Shown here one piece after another: positions 9,836-17,053 of a DNA stretch of 38,987 nt. A model generated the notes under the pieces. It saw only the letters and a program-made list of their open reading frames with translations. It searched no databases and was not told the DNA's origin. The position numbers and the translations under genes are program-made. This DNA comes from Betaproteobacteria bacterium (GTDB lineage: Bacteria > Pseudomonadota > Gammaproteobacteria > Burkholderiales > SG8-41). Numbering within the stretch: the stretch's first letter is position 1; each line of letters starts with the position of its first letter. Location: the NCBI GenBank assembly GCA_016199545.1, contig JACQGN010000320.1, positions 1-38,987 of the forward strand, in the 5' to 3' direction.

Positions 9836-10607
9836 ACCCATCCTTACGCCCATGGCTCTCGCCGTTCTCGTTGCAGGTGTTGCGGCGCATGCCGCGGATA
9901 TCACCGTGCGCAACGTCGGCTATCGCAACGGCGACATCGCGATCGACGCCAAACTCTATCTTCCGGCCGGTGCCGGGCCCCATCCGGCGGTGCTGTTCGT
10001 GCACGGCCGCCGCGGCTGGGACGAACCGGCCGACCGGCAGGTGCGCCGCATCGCCGAATACGGTTTCGCGGTGCTCGCGCCAGACTACCATTCGCCGCGC
10101 TTCATCCCGGCGTGGCCGGAAAGCCACGATCCCGCGACCGAGAAGGACGTCGAATTGGGACTCGATTTCCTGAAGACGGCGCGGGGCGTGCGCAGCGACA
10201 GGGTCTGCGTGGTGGGCATCTCGCGCGGCGGATATCATGCGGTGTTGCTGGCGGCACGCCGCGCCGAGGTCGCGTGCATCGTGACCTATTACGGGCACAT
10301 GGTGAATCCCAATGCGCCGGAGCCCTGGCAGGTCTTTCGCTATGCGCCGGAAATCGACCGCATCAAGGTGCCGGCGCTGTTCATCGTGGGCGACGAGGAT
10401 TTCGAGGTGCGCCGCATCGGCATCCGGCGCGCGTTCTACGCGCTCATCGCGCGCGGGGTGCCGGCTGAACTGCGCGTGTATCCGCACGCTCGGCGCGCCT
10501 TCGATTTTCGCGACGACCCGCGCGAGGAGGAGAAACTCGCCACGCGGGATGCGGCGCGGTGGACCGCGCGCTTCATGCGCGACGTCCTCGGCGGTTCGCG
10601 GGAGTGA
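9831..10607 (+). CDS. Dienelactone hydrolase-like alpha/beta hydrolase, exported
   Basis: 258 residues from ATG 9831; a second ATG at 9852 gives a neater signal peptide (MALAVLVAGVAAHA, cleaved before ADITV). The fold and motifs are of the DLH/alpha-beta hydrolase group: PAVLFVHGRRGWDE (oxyanion region), nucleophile elbow GISRGG (Ser131), acid DED near residues 188-190, and His219 in YPHARRAFDF. Classical DLH has a Cys nucleophile; here it is Ser, so activity is more likely esterase or peptidase-like. The substrate is unknown. The gene begins inside the end of a repeat (9735-9835), so its original promoter and ribosome site may have been displaced. The Rieske gene follows after 16 bases and is probably co-transcribed. 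Confidence 0.8.
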   Translation: MTPILTPMALAVLVAGVAAHAADITVRNVGYRNGDIAIDAKLYLPAGAGPHPAVLFVHGRRGWDEPADRQVRRIAEYGFAVLAPDYHSPRFIPAWPESHDPATEKDVELGLDFLKTARGVRSDRVCVVGISRGGYHAVLLAARRAEVACIVTYYGHMVNPNAPEPWQVFRYAPEIDRIKVPALFIVGDEDFEVRRIGIRRAFYALIARGVPAELRVYPHARRAFDFRDDPREEEKLATRDAARWTARFMRDVLGGSRE

Positions 10608-10623
10608 CGATGCGGGGAGTGTC

Positions 10624-11328
10624 ATGAAACGGCGAAGTTTCGTTCACTATTGCGCGGCAACCGCGGCACTGGGCGCGCCTTCGCTCTTTGCCGCCACCGA
10701 TCTCATGCCGCGTCATTACGCGCGCGTGCCGCTCGTGGACGAGGCCGGCCGGCCGGTGAGGGCCGGGAGCCTCCGGCGCGGCGAAAACTATATCTTTCAT
10801 TATCCGTTCGAGGGCACGCCGTGTTTTCTGCTCGATCTCGGGAAACCGACCGTGCGGAAGGTCGCGTTGAAGACCGAAGGCGGCAGCGGCTACCTCTGGC
10901 CCGGCGGCGTCGGACCCAAGCGCTCGATCGTGGGCTACTCGGCGATCTGCACGCACCGCATGACCTATCCGACGCGCCAGATCAGCTTCATCAGCTATCG
11001 CGACCAGTCGACGGCCACGAAGATTTCCCGGCCGCACGCCATACACTGCTGCTCGGAACACAGCGAATACGATCCGGCGTCGGGCGCGCGCGTGCTGGGC
11101 GGACCCGCGCCGCAGCCGTTGTGTGCGATCCTGCTTGAATACGACCGCGCCGCCGACACGCTGTACGCGTTCGGGACGCTGGGCGCGGAAATATTCCACG
11201 CGTTCTTCGCGAAGTTCGAATTCAAGCTCGCGCTCGATTACGGCGCCGGCGAGGCGCGACGGCCGGTCGCCGGCCGCGCCGTCGTGACCCGGCTTTCGAG
11301 TTTCTGCAAACAGCAGGTGAGATGTTGA
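10624..11328 (+). CDS. Rieske [2Fe-2S] protein, probable Tat substrate
   Basis: A 234-residue protein with the two Rieske cluster boxes: Cys109-Thr-His111 and Cys143-Ser-Glu-His146, the order expected for a [2Fe-2S] cluster. The N-terminus (MKRRSFVHYCAATAALGAPSLFA) resembles a twin-arginine signal, so the protein is probably folded before export. It is not the cytochrome bc1 Rieske subunit: no petB or petC is nearby and the membrane anchor differs. The region after the cluster is longer than in ferredoxin-type Rieske proteins. It probably forms an operon with the upstream hydrolase; the electron partner is unknown. Confidence 0.82.
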   Translation: MKRRSFVHYCAATAALGAPSLFAATDLMPRHYARVPLVDEAGRPVRAGSLRRGENYIFHYPFEGTPCFLLDLGKPTVRKVALKTEGGSGYLWPGGVGPKRSIVGYSAICTHRMTYPTRQISFISYRDQSTATKISRPHAIHCCSEHSEYDPASGARVLGGPAPQPLCAILLEYDRAADTLYAFGTLGAEIFHAFFAKFEFKLALDYGAGEARRPVAGRAVVTRLSSFCKQQVRC

Positions 11329-11386
11329 CGCCGGGTTTGGCGTTCAGCGACGAAGTTCAGCCAGCAAGCGGTCTGTGGGTAAAATC

Positions 11387-11486
11387 GTCGCACCGGGGCT
11401 CTCCGCCAGGGCAGAACCCGGAATCCAGGAAGGTTTCGATTGCACTTTCTGGATTCCGGGTTCCGCGTCGCAGCCCCGGAATGACG
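11387..11486. repeat. Palindromic repeat with CCGGGGCT ends
   Basis: The outer arms are CCGGGGCT (11393-11400) and AGCCCCGG (11472-11479). The inner arms are AACCCGGAATCCAG (11415-11428) and CTGGATTCCGGGTT (11449-11462), perfectly complementary over 14 bases. It folds as a double stem and is of the dispersed-repeat type. It could also end transcription of the Rieske gene. Confidence 0.6.
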
Positions 11487-11538
11487 TGCTGAACTTCATC
11501 ACTGTCGATCTTTACGTATCCTTGTGACAGTGCCGGGA

Positions 11539-11649
11539 AAATCCCCCGTGTTACGCACGACCCCCTTTGACAAAGGGGGTTGGGGGATTTCTAATTCCCC
11601 CCTTTGTCAAAGGGGGCAGGCACACGACGAAGGCGAGTGCCGGGGGATT
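11539..11649. repeat. CCCCCTTTg..cAAAGGGGG repeat cluster
   Basis: Two adjacent units, one inverted relative to the other. Each is bounded by AAATCCCCC/GGGGGATT ends and contains CCCCCTTTGACAAAGGGGG or its near-copy as a palindromic core. The same family recurs at 12371-12406, 12437-12482, 12884-12914 and 14478-14718. Confidence 0.7.
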
Positions 11650-11694
11650 GAAGTATCACGAGGTGGGGTAATGCTCAAGAATCAGGAATCACCA

Positions 11695-12300
11695 TCAGCC
11701 GATCTCAATGCGATTGCGGCCACCGGCGCGGTCAAGGGCCGAGGCCGCCCGGCCCATCAGGGTCGCAACCTCCTCGCCGCGCTTGAACTCCGCCAGGCCG
11801 ATCGATGCGGTGACTTTCCGCGCCGGCTGCAGGCTTGATATCTCCAGCGACGAAATCCGGCGGCGCACGCGCTCCGCCGGGATTGATGCGTTGTCCAGAC
11901 CAGTGTGAAAGAGAACGAAAACGAATTCGTCGTCACCGTAACGGCTGACCGTGTCCGCCCGCCGCAACTCCACCGCGATTGCCGCGCCTACGTGGCGCAG
12001 CACGCTTTCCCCAGCGGCGGGACCGCAAAAGTCATCCACCAGATCGAAGCCGTCGATCCCGACGATGCCCACGCAAAATGCGCCCTGCCCGCGTTCGGCG
12101 CGCGCTTTTTCCTGCTCCAGCAACGCGGTGAGGTACGCCTGGCTGTAGAAGCCCGTGAGTTCGTCGTATATCGGCGCGCGCCCGGGTTTCTCCAAGGCGT
12201 CCTGCGAATCGCGCCTGGGCTCGCGCCGCTTCTGCAGCAAATTGTGGATATAGCCGCCGATGAACGTGCTTTCCATTGAATCTGTTACGTTCGGGAACAT
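11695..12300 (-). CDS. GGDEF-domain protein with altered active-site motif
   Basis: A 201-residue soluble protein consisting of a short N-terminal region and one GGDEF domain. The domain opens with DELTGFYSQAYLTALLEQE near residue 47. The signature reads RYGDDEF rather than RYGGDEF, so the second glycine is replaced by Asp. The inhibitory site RxxD (RRAD) is intact, five residues before it. The later motif ASIGLAEF is present. Loss of a glycine that contacts GTP usually weakens or abolishes cyclic-di-GMP synthesis, so the protein may be a GTP- or c-di-GMP-binding regulator. Start 12300 is chosen because GGGAGG lies seven bases upstream; a longer frame to 12372 has none. It stands alone between repeat clusters. 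Confidence 0.82.
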   Translation of the reverse strand: MFPNVTDSMESTFIGGYIHNLLQKRREPRRDSQDALEKPGRAPIYDELTGFYSQAYLTALLEQEKARAERGQGAFCVGIVGIDGFDLVDDFCGPAAGESVLRHVGAAIAVELRRADTVSRYGDDEFVFVLFHTGLDNASIPAERVRRRISSLEISSLQPARKVTASIGLAEFKRGEEVATLMGRAASALDRAGGRNRIEIG

Positions 12301-12370
12301 GTTTGTACCTCCCGTAGTCAGCCGCCAAAGGCGGCGCAGAGACATCCCCCACTTTTTCAGAGGCACATAC

Positions 12371-12482
12371 ATCCTCCCCCTTTCTCAAAGGGGGAATGAG
12401 GGGGATTGTTATATGCATGCCGCCTCCTGCCACCGCAAATCCCCCCTCACCCCCTCTTGAAAAGGGGGGTACGGGGGGATTT
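12371..12482. repeat. CCCCCTTT/AAAGGGGG repeat, two units
   Basis: Unit one (12371-12406) is ATCCTCCCCCTTTCTC, then AAAGGGGGAATGAGGGGGAT. Unit two (12437-12482) has AAATCCCCCC and GGGGGGATTT ends around CCCCTCTTGAAAAGGGG. The second unit provides the last codons and stop of the DUF559 gene. Confidence 0.7.
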
Positions 12483-12851
12483 GGCGGATTTGCGTTCCCG
12501 CACCACCCGCAATATCTCCTCGAGCACCGCCTGCGTTTCCGCCAGCACCTGTCGATTGTCGAAGCGCAGCACGCGTATCCCGCGCGAGGCGAGAAACGCG
12601 GTCCGACGCTCATCGTGCGCCTGGCCCGTCGCATCCATGTGCTGCGACCCATCGACCTCGACCACCAGCCGCACCGCCGATGCATAGAAGTCAACGACGT
12701 AGCTCCCGATCGGTCGCTGACGGTAGAACTGCACGCTCTCCATCTGCTTTCGGCGCAGGCACGCCCAGAGGCAGCGCTCGGCGTCGGTCATCGCGCTCCT
12801 CAGCTCGCGTGCGAAATGCTTCAGTGCGGATGAAGCGTATTGGCGCGGCAT
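12447..12851 (-). CDS. DUF559 family endonuclease-like protein
   Basis: A 134-residue protein of the DUF559 (Vsr-like, PD-(D/E)XK) group. Conserved elements are MTDAERCLWACLRR, QFYRQRPIGSYVVDFYA and LVVEVDGSQHM, followed by RTAFLASRGIRVLRFDN. The first Asp of VVDFY and the Glu-Val-Asp-Gly strand form the nuclease core. Function is not established for this family; DNA repair or mobile-element roles are proposed. ATG 12851 is chosen, as the longer frame starts with TTG. The last residues (KSPRTPLFKRG) and the stop come from the palindromic repeat at 12437-12482, which suggests the gene travels with, or was trimmed by, the repeat. Confidence 0.8.
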   Translation of the reverse strand: MPRQYASSALKHFARELRSAMTDAERCLWACLRRKQMESVQFYRQRPIGSYVVDFYASAVRLVVEVDGSQHMDATGQAHDERRTAFLASRGIRVLRFDNRQVLAETQAVLEEILRVVRERKSAKSPRTPLFKRG

Positions 12852-12883
12852 GAAGGGTATCAACGCGCGGAGTGCGGAAAGGT

Positions 12884-12914
12884 AATCCCCCCGCGCTATC
12901 GCGCGACCCCCTTT
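12884..12914. repeat. Half copy of the CCCCCTTT repeat
   Basis: AATCCCCCC to CCCCCTTT without its second arm. It sits exactly against the EAL fragment that starts at 12915, so it marks an insertion or deletion junction. Confidence 0.55.
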
Positions 12915-13097
12915 AAGAGCGTCGCCGAGGGCGTGGAATCACAGTCGGACTGGGATGTGCTGAAGGCCGCGGGTTGCGACGTGGCGCAGGGGTATTTCAT
13001 CGCCCGGCCCATGGACGAGGGCTCGCTTCTAGAGTTCTGCGCCGCGCAACCCGACGCACTGAAATCATACCGGGATGACCCCGGCCCGGCGAAGTGA
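12915..13097 (+). pseudogene. C-terminal fragment of an EAL-domain (c-di-GMP phosphodiesterase) gene
   Basis: The 60 codons from 12915 to the stop at 13097 match the end of an EAL domain: AEGVES, then DVLKAAGCDVAQGYFIARPM. The catalytic EAL motif and the other metal-binding residues are absent. Upstream sequence is repeat, not coding. The gene has lost its 5' part, probably through the rearrangement that brought in the DUF559 gene and the repeats. It cannot form a phosphodiesterase. Confidence 0.85.
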
Positions 13098-13177
13098 AGC
13101 CGAGGGCAAGACTTGAATTAGCGTGCGTCTATGCTGGGCCTGACTCGGCCGCGGCACATGTCGAGGATACATCGATG

Positions 13178-14371
13178 CTAGACCGGGCCCCGCGTGGAGC
13201 CGCGGGCCGCAGCCTCCGGCCACTCGCACCATCCGATCAGGCGCACGCCTTCGCGCTCCATCGAGCGGCTGCCTCCATACACGACGGCGGGGCAGCGTGC
13301 CCGCGGCCCGGCCCAAGCGAGCCATTTGCGCAGCGTGGCGAAATAATCGCTGCTCGGGGTCTGGCCGGACTTCATTTCGACCGGCTGCAGGCTGCGGCCG
13401 TGGTCGAGCAGGAGATCGATTTCGTTGCCGACGTTATCCCGCCAGAAAAACGCATTGGCCGGCAGCGCCAGATTGAAGCGGTGCTTGAGCCATTCGGACA
13501 CCAGCAGCGACTCGAACAGCGCGCCGCGCGCGGGGTGCGTCTCCAGTTGCCGGGCGTCGCGGATGTCCAGAAGGTAGGCTGCGAGTCCGGTGTCATGGAA
13601 GTAGAGTTTCGGCGTCTTGACCAGACGCTTACCGAAATTGACGTGATAGGGCGGCAGCAAGTGCACGATATAGCTCGCTTCGAGCACCGTCAGCCATGCG
13701 CGCGCGGTCACGTGCGAGATGCCGCAGTCGTTCGCCAGGCTCGACAGGTTGAGGAGTTGTCCGCAGCGGGCCGCGCACATCCTGAGAAAGCGCCGGAATG
13801 CCGCGAGATCCGAGATCGCGGCCACTTGGCGCACGTCGCGCTCGATGTAAGTCGCGACGTAGCTTGCGTACCACTGCGTCGGCGCGACACGGCGCGAAAC
13901 GACAGGCGGATACAGGCCGCGGAACAGGACCCTGGTGAGGGCTGCATCGAGCTTTCCCGCCATCTTCAATTCCGCGAGCGCGAATGGCAGCAGGTGCAGA
14001 AGCCCCACGCGCCCCGCGAGCGACTGCGTGATGCTCGCCATCAGTCCGAACTGTTGCGAGCCGGTGAGCACGAATTGCCCGGCGGAACGGCGCTCGTCCA
14101 CCCGCGTCTGCAGGTACGAGAACAGATCGGGGGCGCGCTGGACCTCGTCGAGTATGGCGCCGCGCGTAAACCGCCCGAGGAAGGCGCGCGGATCCTCAAG
14201 CGCGAGCGTGCGCTCGTCGGGATCCTCCAGCGAGACGTACGCCTTGCCGGGAAAGGTCGCGCGCACCAGGGTGGTTTTGCCGGACTGCCGCGGCCCGGTG
14301 ACCGCTACCACGCGGAAGCCGCGCACCAGCCGGCGCAGGGCCACGGTCGCGTCCCGAGGCAGTAGTGGCAT
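13178..14371 (-). CDS. AAA ATPase with DUF4143 domain
   Basis: A 397-residue protein. The N-terminal AAA_14 part has Walker A GPRQSGKTT (residues 26-34), Walker B-like GAILDEVQ, and VLTGSQQFGLM as sensor region. The C-terminal DUF4143 part carries ARAWLTVLEASYIVHLLPPY and LYFHDTGLAAYLL, and ends with a strand region that includes NEIDLLLDHG. That element (N-E-I-D-L) resembles the core of a restriction-like fold. Such proteins are common in bacteria and archaea, often in mobile or repeat-rich regions. Their function is not established; nucleic-acid-linked ATPase activity is assumed. It stands alone, flanked by the EAL remnant and a repeat cluster. Confidence 0.88.
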   Translation of the reverse strand: MPLLPRDATVALRRLVRGFRVVAVTGPRQSGKTTLVRATFPGKAYVSLEDPDERTLALEDPRAFLGRFTRGAILDEVQRAPDLFSYLQTRVDERRSAGQFVLTGSQQFGLMASITQSLAGRVGLLHLLPFALAELKMAGKLDAALTRVLFRGLYPPVVSRRVAPTQWYASYVATYIERDVRQVAAISDLAAFRRFLRMCAARCGQLLNLSSLANDCGISHVTARAWLTVLEASYIVHLLPPYHVNFGKRLVKTPKLYFHDTGLAAYLLDIRDARQLETHPARGALFESLLVSEWLKHRFNLALPANAFFWRDNVGNEIDLLLDHGRSLQPVEMKSGQTPSSDYFATLRKWLAWAGPRARCPAVVYGGSRSMEREGVRLIGWCEWPEAAARGSTRGPV

Positions 14372-14477
14372 GACCGTATCTTACACTTTGAAGATCACAC
14401 TTTCAATCTGTAAAGCCGCAAGGCAGCACCCTCACGCTGCGTTTCCTGATACTGGAGAGATCATGAACGAAGCGAGG

Positions 14478-14718
14478 AAATCCCCCCGTACTATCGAGCG
14501 ACCCCCTTTGAGAAATCCCCCCGCGCTATCGAGCGACCCCCTTTGGAAAAGGGGGTGCGGCATCTCCCCCCTTTTTCAAAGAGGGATTGAGACCGGCGGC
14601 AGTGGTACGTGATCGGTGAGGTACAAACCCTCCCCCTTTTCAAAGGCAGCTACATCCTCCCCCTTCTCAAAGGCAGCTACATCCTCCCCCTTTTCAAAGG
14701 GGGATTGAGGGGGATTAG
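14478..14718. repeat. Compound cluster of CCCCCTTT repeats with tandem units
   Basis: Two near-identical units of about 35 bases (AAATCCCCCCGTACTATCGA and AAATCCCCCCGCGCTATCGA at their starts) are followed by CCCCCTTT..AAAGGGGG cores. A tandem array of about 27 bases (TACATCCTCCCCCTTCTCAA and variants) is repeated two and a half times near 14650-14700. The rest of 14372-14773 holds no gene I can support. Confidence 0.7.
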
Positions 14719-14773
14719 GGTGTGACTGAACGCTGAACGCTCAGCTCCCATCGCTTATCGCTCAACGGTGTTC

Positions 14774-16174
14774 TTATATCACGCGGGAGTAGCGCCGTAC
14801 TTCCTGGTCGTGCCGCAGGTACTTGTCGAAGATCATGCACACGTTGCGGATCAGGAACCGCCCCCTGGGAGTCACGTTGATCCAGCGCGGATCGCACACC
14901 ACCAGTCCGAGACGCGCCAGTTCCGCGAGTTCGTCCATTTCGGCTTCGAAATAGCGGTCGAAGTCGACGAGGAAGGCGATTTCAATCGCTTCCTTGCATA
15001 GCGCGAACTGGCACATCAGGCTCTGGATGACGGCACGCCGCACGAGATCGTCGGCGGTGAGCTCGATCCCGCGCACAATCGGCAGCGCGCCGCGGTCCAG
15101 GCTGTCGTAGTACTTGTCCAGACCGCGATGGTTCTGGAAGTACGTTGGGCCCATGGCGCCGATCGCGGACACGCCGAACGCGGCGAGGTCGCAATCCGCG
15201 TGCGTCGAGTAGCCCTGGAAATTCCGGTGCAGCCGCCCCTGCCGCTGCGCGACGGCGAGCGCGTCATCGGGCCGCGCGAAATGATCCATGCCGATATAGA
15301 CGTAACCCGCGGCGGTCAGGCGCTGCACAGCAAGGCCGAGGAGTTTCAGCTTGGTGTCGGGCGACGGCAGTTCCGCCTCATTGATGCGCCGCTGCGGCAT
15401 GAAACGCGACGGCAGGTGCGCGTAGTTGTAGATCGCGATGCGGTCGGGCTGCGCGCCGGTCACGGTGGCAAGCGTGCGGTTGAAACTCAGCAGATCCTGC
15501 CGGGGCAGGCCGTAGATCAGATCGACGTTGATCGATTTGAAGCCCGCGTTGCGCGCCGCCACCATCACGCCGAGCGTCTCCCCCACGCTTTGCAACCGGT
15601 TCACCGCGCGCTGCACCTCGGGATCGAAATCCTGCACGCCGAGGCTCATGCGGTTGAATCCCATTTCGCGCAGCGCCACGACTGCGCCGGCATCGACCGT
15701 GCGCGGATCGATTTCGATCGAGTATTCCCCGTCGGGCGCGAAACTGAACTCGGAACGCAGCAACGCGAAGAGTTTTCCGAGCTGGCCGGAATCGAAGAAC
15801 GTCGGCGTGCCGCCGCCCCAGTGCATCTGCTCGACCAGCGGACGATCCCGGTAGAGCGCCGCCTGGAGCTCGATCTCGCGCCCGAGATAGCCGAGGTACT
15901 TGTCGGCCTTCGAGCGGTCGCGCGTCGCAATCTTGTTGCAGGCGCAATAAAAGCACAGCGTGCTGCAGAACGGCAAATGGACGTAGATCGACAGTCCGCG
16001 GGTAACCCCGCCGATGTTGCGCTTCTCCACCCACGAGCGGAAGCTCTCGGGCCCGAATGCCTCCACGAAGCGGTCGGCCGTGGGATACGAGGTATAGCGC
16101 GGGCCGTTCCGGTCCAGCCTGCGGATAAGATCAAGATCGAGCTCGAACGGAGCCGATTCTCCTGTACTGTTCAT
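14774..16174 (-). CDS. hemN: Oxygen-independent coproporphyrinogen III oxidase
   Basis: About 466 residues from ATG 16174 (an in-frame ATG at 16219 is possible). A radical-SAM enzyme that decarboxylates coproporphyrinogen III to protoporphyrinogen IX in anaerobic heme synthesis. The N-terminus has the HemN hallmark NGPRYTSYPTADRF. The [4Fe-4S] motif is Cys70-x3-Cys74-x2-Cys77 (FCSTLCFYC). MHWGGGTPTF follows as the SAM-binding element, with DPRTVD and MGFNRMSLGVQDFDPEVQ as the glycine- and Asp-containing motifs of the family. Length matches HemN rather than the shorter HemW. The FNR box at 16237-16250 lies 63 bases upstream, so expression should rise when oxygen falls. A divergent fnr gene shares this region. 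Confidence 0.95.
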   Translation of the reverse strand: MNSTGESAPFELDLDLIRRLDRNGPRYTSYPTADRFVEAFGPESFRSWVEKRNIGGVTRGLSIYVHLPFCSTLCFYCACNKIATRDRSKADKYLGYLGREIELQAALYRDRPLVEQMHWGGGTPTFFDSGQLGKLFALLRSEFSFAPDGEYSIEIDPRTVDAGAVVALREMGFNRMSLGVQDFDPEVQRAVNRLQSVGETLGVMVAARNAGFKSINVDLIYGLPRQDLLSFNRTLATVTGAQPDRIAIYNYAHLPSRFMPQRRINEAELPSPDTKLKLLGLAVQRLTAAGYVYIGMDHFARPDDALAVAQRQGRLHRNFQGYSTHADCDLAAFGVSAIGAMGPTYFQNHRGLDKYYDSLDRGALPIVRGIELTADDLVRRAVIQSLMCQFALCKEAIEIAFLVDFDRYFEAEMDELAELARLGLVVCDPRWINVTPRGRFLIRNVCMIFDKYLRHDQEVRRYSRVI

Positions 16175-16236
16175 GGCGACGGGTGGCGCAAAGCTGTCAT
16201 AACGCGACCAGTATTGCATTACCCGGCGGCGGCCTT

Positions 16237-16250
16237 TTGATCCATGTCAA
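16237..16250. promoter_or_regulatory. FNR box between hemN and fnr
   Basis: TTGATCCATGTCAA matches the FNR consensus TTGAT-N4-ATCAA in nine of ten positions. It lies 63 bases before hemN and 44 bases before fnr, so it can serve hemN activation and fnr autoregulation. Confidence 0.75.
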
Positions 16251-16293
16251 GACTCGTGTAACATACCCCTGTTGCATCGCAAGATTCGTACCC

Positions 16294-17037
16294 ATGTCCG
16301 CCCAGTCCAGCCTGACCCCGATCGATATCGCCACGCTGCGCAACGCCTGCTCAACCTGCAGCGTGCGTGAGCTGTGCCTGCCCGCGGGGCTCGATCTCCA
16401 GGAGCTGGCACAGGTAGACAAAATGGTCAATCGCCGCCGGCCGGTGCGGCGCGGCGACTACCTCTATCGCGCCGGCACGGAATTGCAGTCGCTGTACGCG
16501 ATCCGCAGCGGGTTCATCAAGAGCGCCGTGCTGCACGAGGATGGCCGGGAACAGGTCGCCGGGTTCCACATGACGGGAGACCTGCTCGGGCTCGACGCCA
16601 TCAGCGCCGGCCGCCACCTTTGTGATGCGGTCGCCCTCGAAGACACGGAAGTCTGCGACATTCCGTTTGCGCTGCTGGAGCGGCTCGCGCGCGAGATTCC
16701 GTCGTTGCAGAGCCACTTCAACCGCATCATGAGCCGCGAGATCGTGCGCGATCACGGCGTCATGCTGCTGCTCGGCAGCATGCGCGCCGAAGAGCGTCTT
16801 GCCGCGTTCCTGCTCAATCTCTCGCAACGCTTCGCCACGCGTGGCTACTCCTCCACCGAATTCAACCTGCGCATGACGCGCGAGGAGATCGGCAGCTACC
16901 TGGGGCTCAAGCTCGAAACCATCAGCCGGGTGCTCTCGCGCTTCCAGCAGGAGGGCCTGATCCAGGTGCGTAACCGCTACCTCAAGATCAACGACGCCGA
17001 CGCGCTGCGCCGCCTGGTGGGCCACTGCGAGTCGTGA
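16294..17037 (+). CDS. fnr: FNR-type oxygen-sensing transcription regulator
   Basis: A 247-residue Crp/Fnr-family regulator. Cys19, Cys22 and Cys28 (NACSTCSVRELC) plus the central Cys in EVCDIPF are the four ligands of an O2-labile [4Fe-4S] cluster. The cyclic-nucleotide-like domain has RPVRRGDYLYRAG and GFHMTGDLLGLDAI. The C-terminal helix-turn-helix is TREEIGSYLGLKLETISRVLSRFQ, with the Glu-x2-Ser-Arg combination that reads TTGAT half-sites. Three such sites occur nearby (16237, 18150, 18230), so this protein is the likely regulator of hemN, the gene at 17054-18088 and usp. A second paralogue lies at 20461-21246. Confidence 0.93.
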   Translation: MSAQSSLTPIDIATLRNACSTCSVRELCLPAGLDLQELAQVDKMVNRRRPVRRGDYLYRAGTELQSLYAIRSGFIKSAVLHEDGREQVAGFHMTGDLLGLDAISAGRHLCDAVALEDTEVCDIPFALLERLAREIPSLQSHFNRIMSREIVRDHGVMLLLGSMRAEERLAAFLLNLSQRFATRGYSSTEFNLRMTREEIGSYLGLKLETISRVLSRFQQEGLIQVRNRYLKINDADALRRLVGHCES

Positions 17038-17053
17038 CGGCGCGGTTCAGCGC

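Noticed and set aside
13094-14365. A 423-codon plus-strand frame
   Set aside because: It is antisense to the AAA/DUF4143 gene, which has clear Walker motifs. The frame has no domain.
14463-14612. An ORF starting at ATG 14463 after GGAGAG
   Set aside because: After about five codons it is translated repeat sequence, with no recognisable protein.
14478-14718. A CRISPR array
   Set aside because: Repeat units are adjacent with no spacers of constant length, and there are no cas genes.
15128-16240. A 370-codon plus-strand frame
   Set aside because: Antisense to hemN, whose radical-SAM motif and length are convincing.
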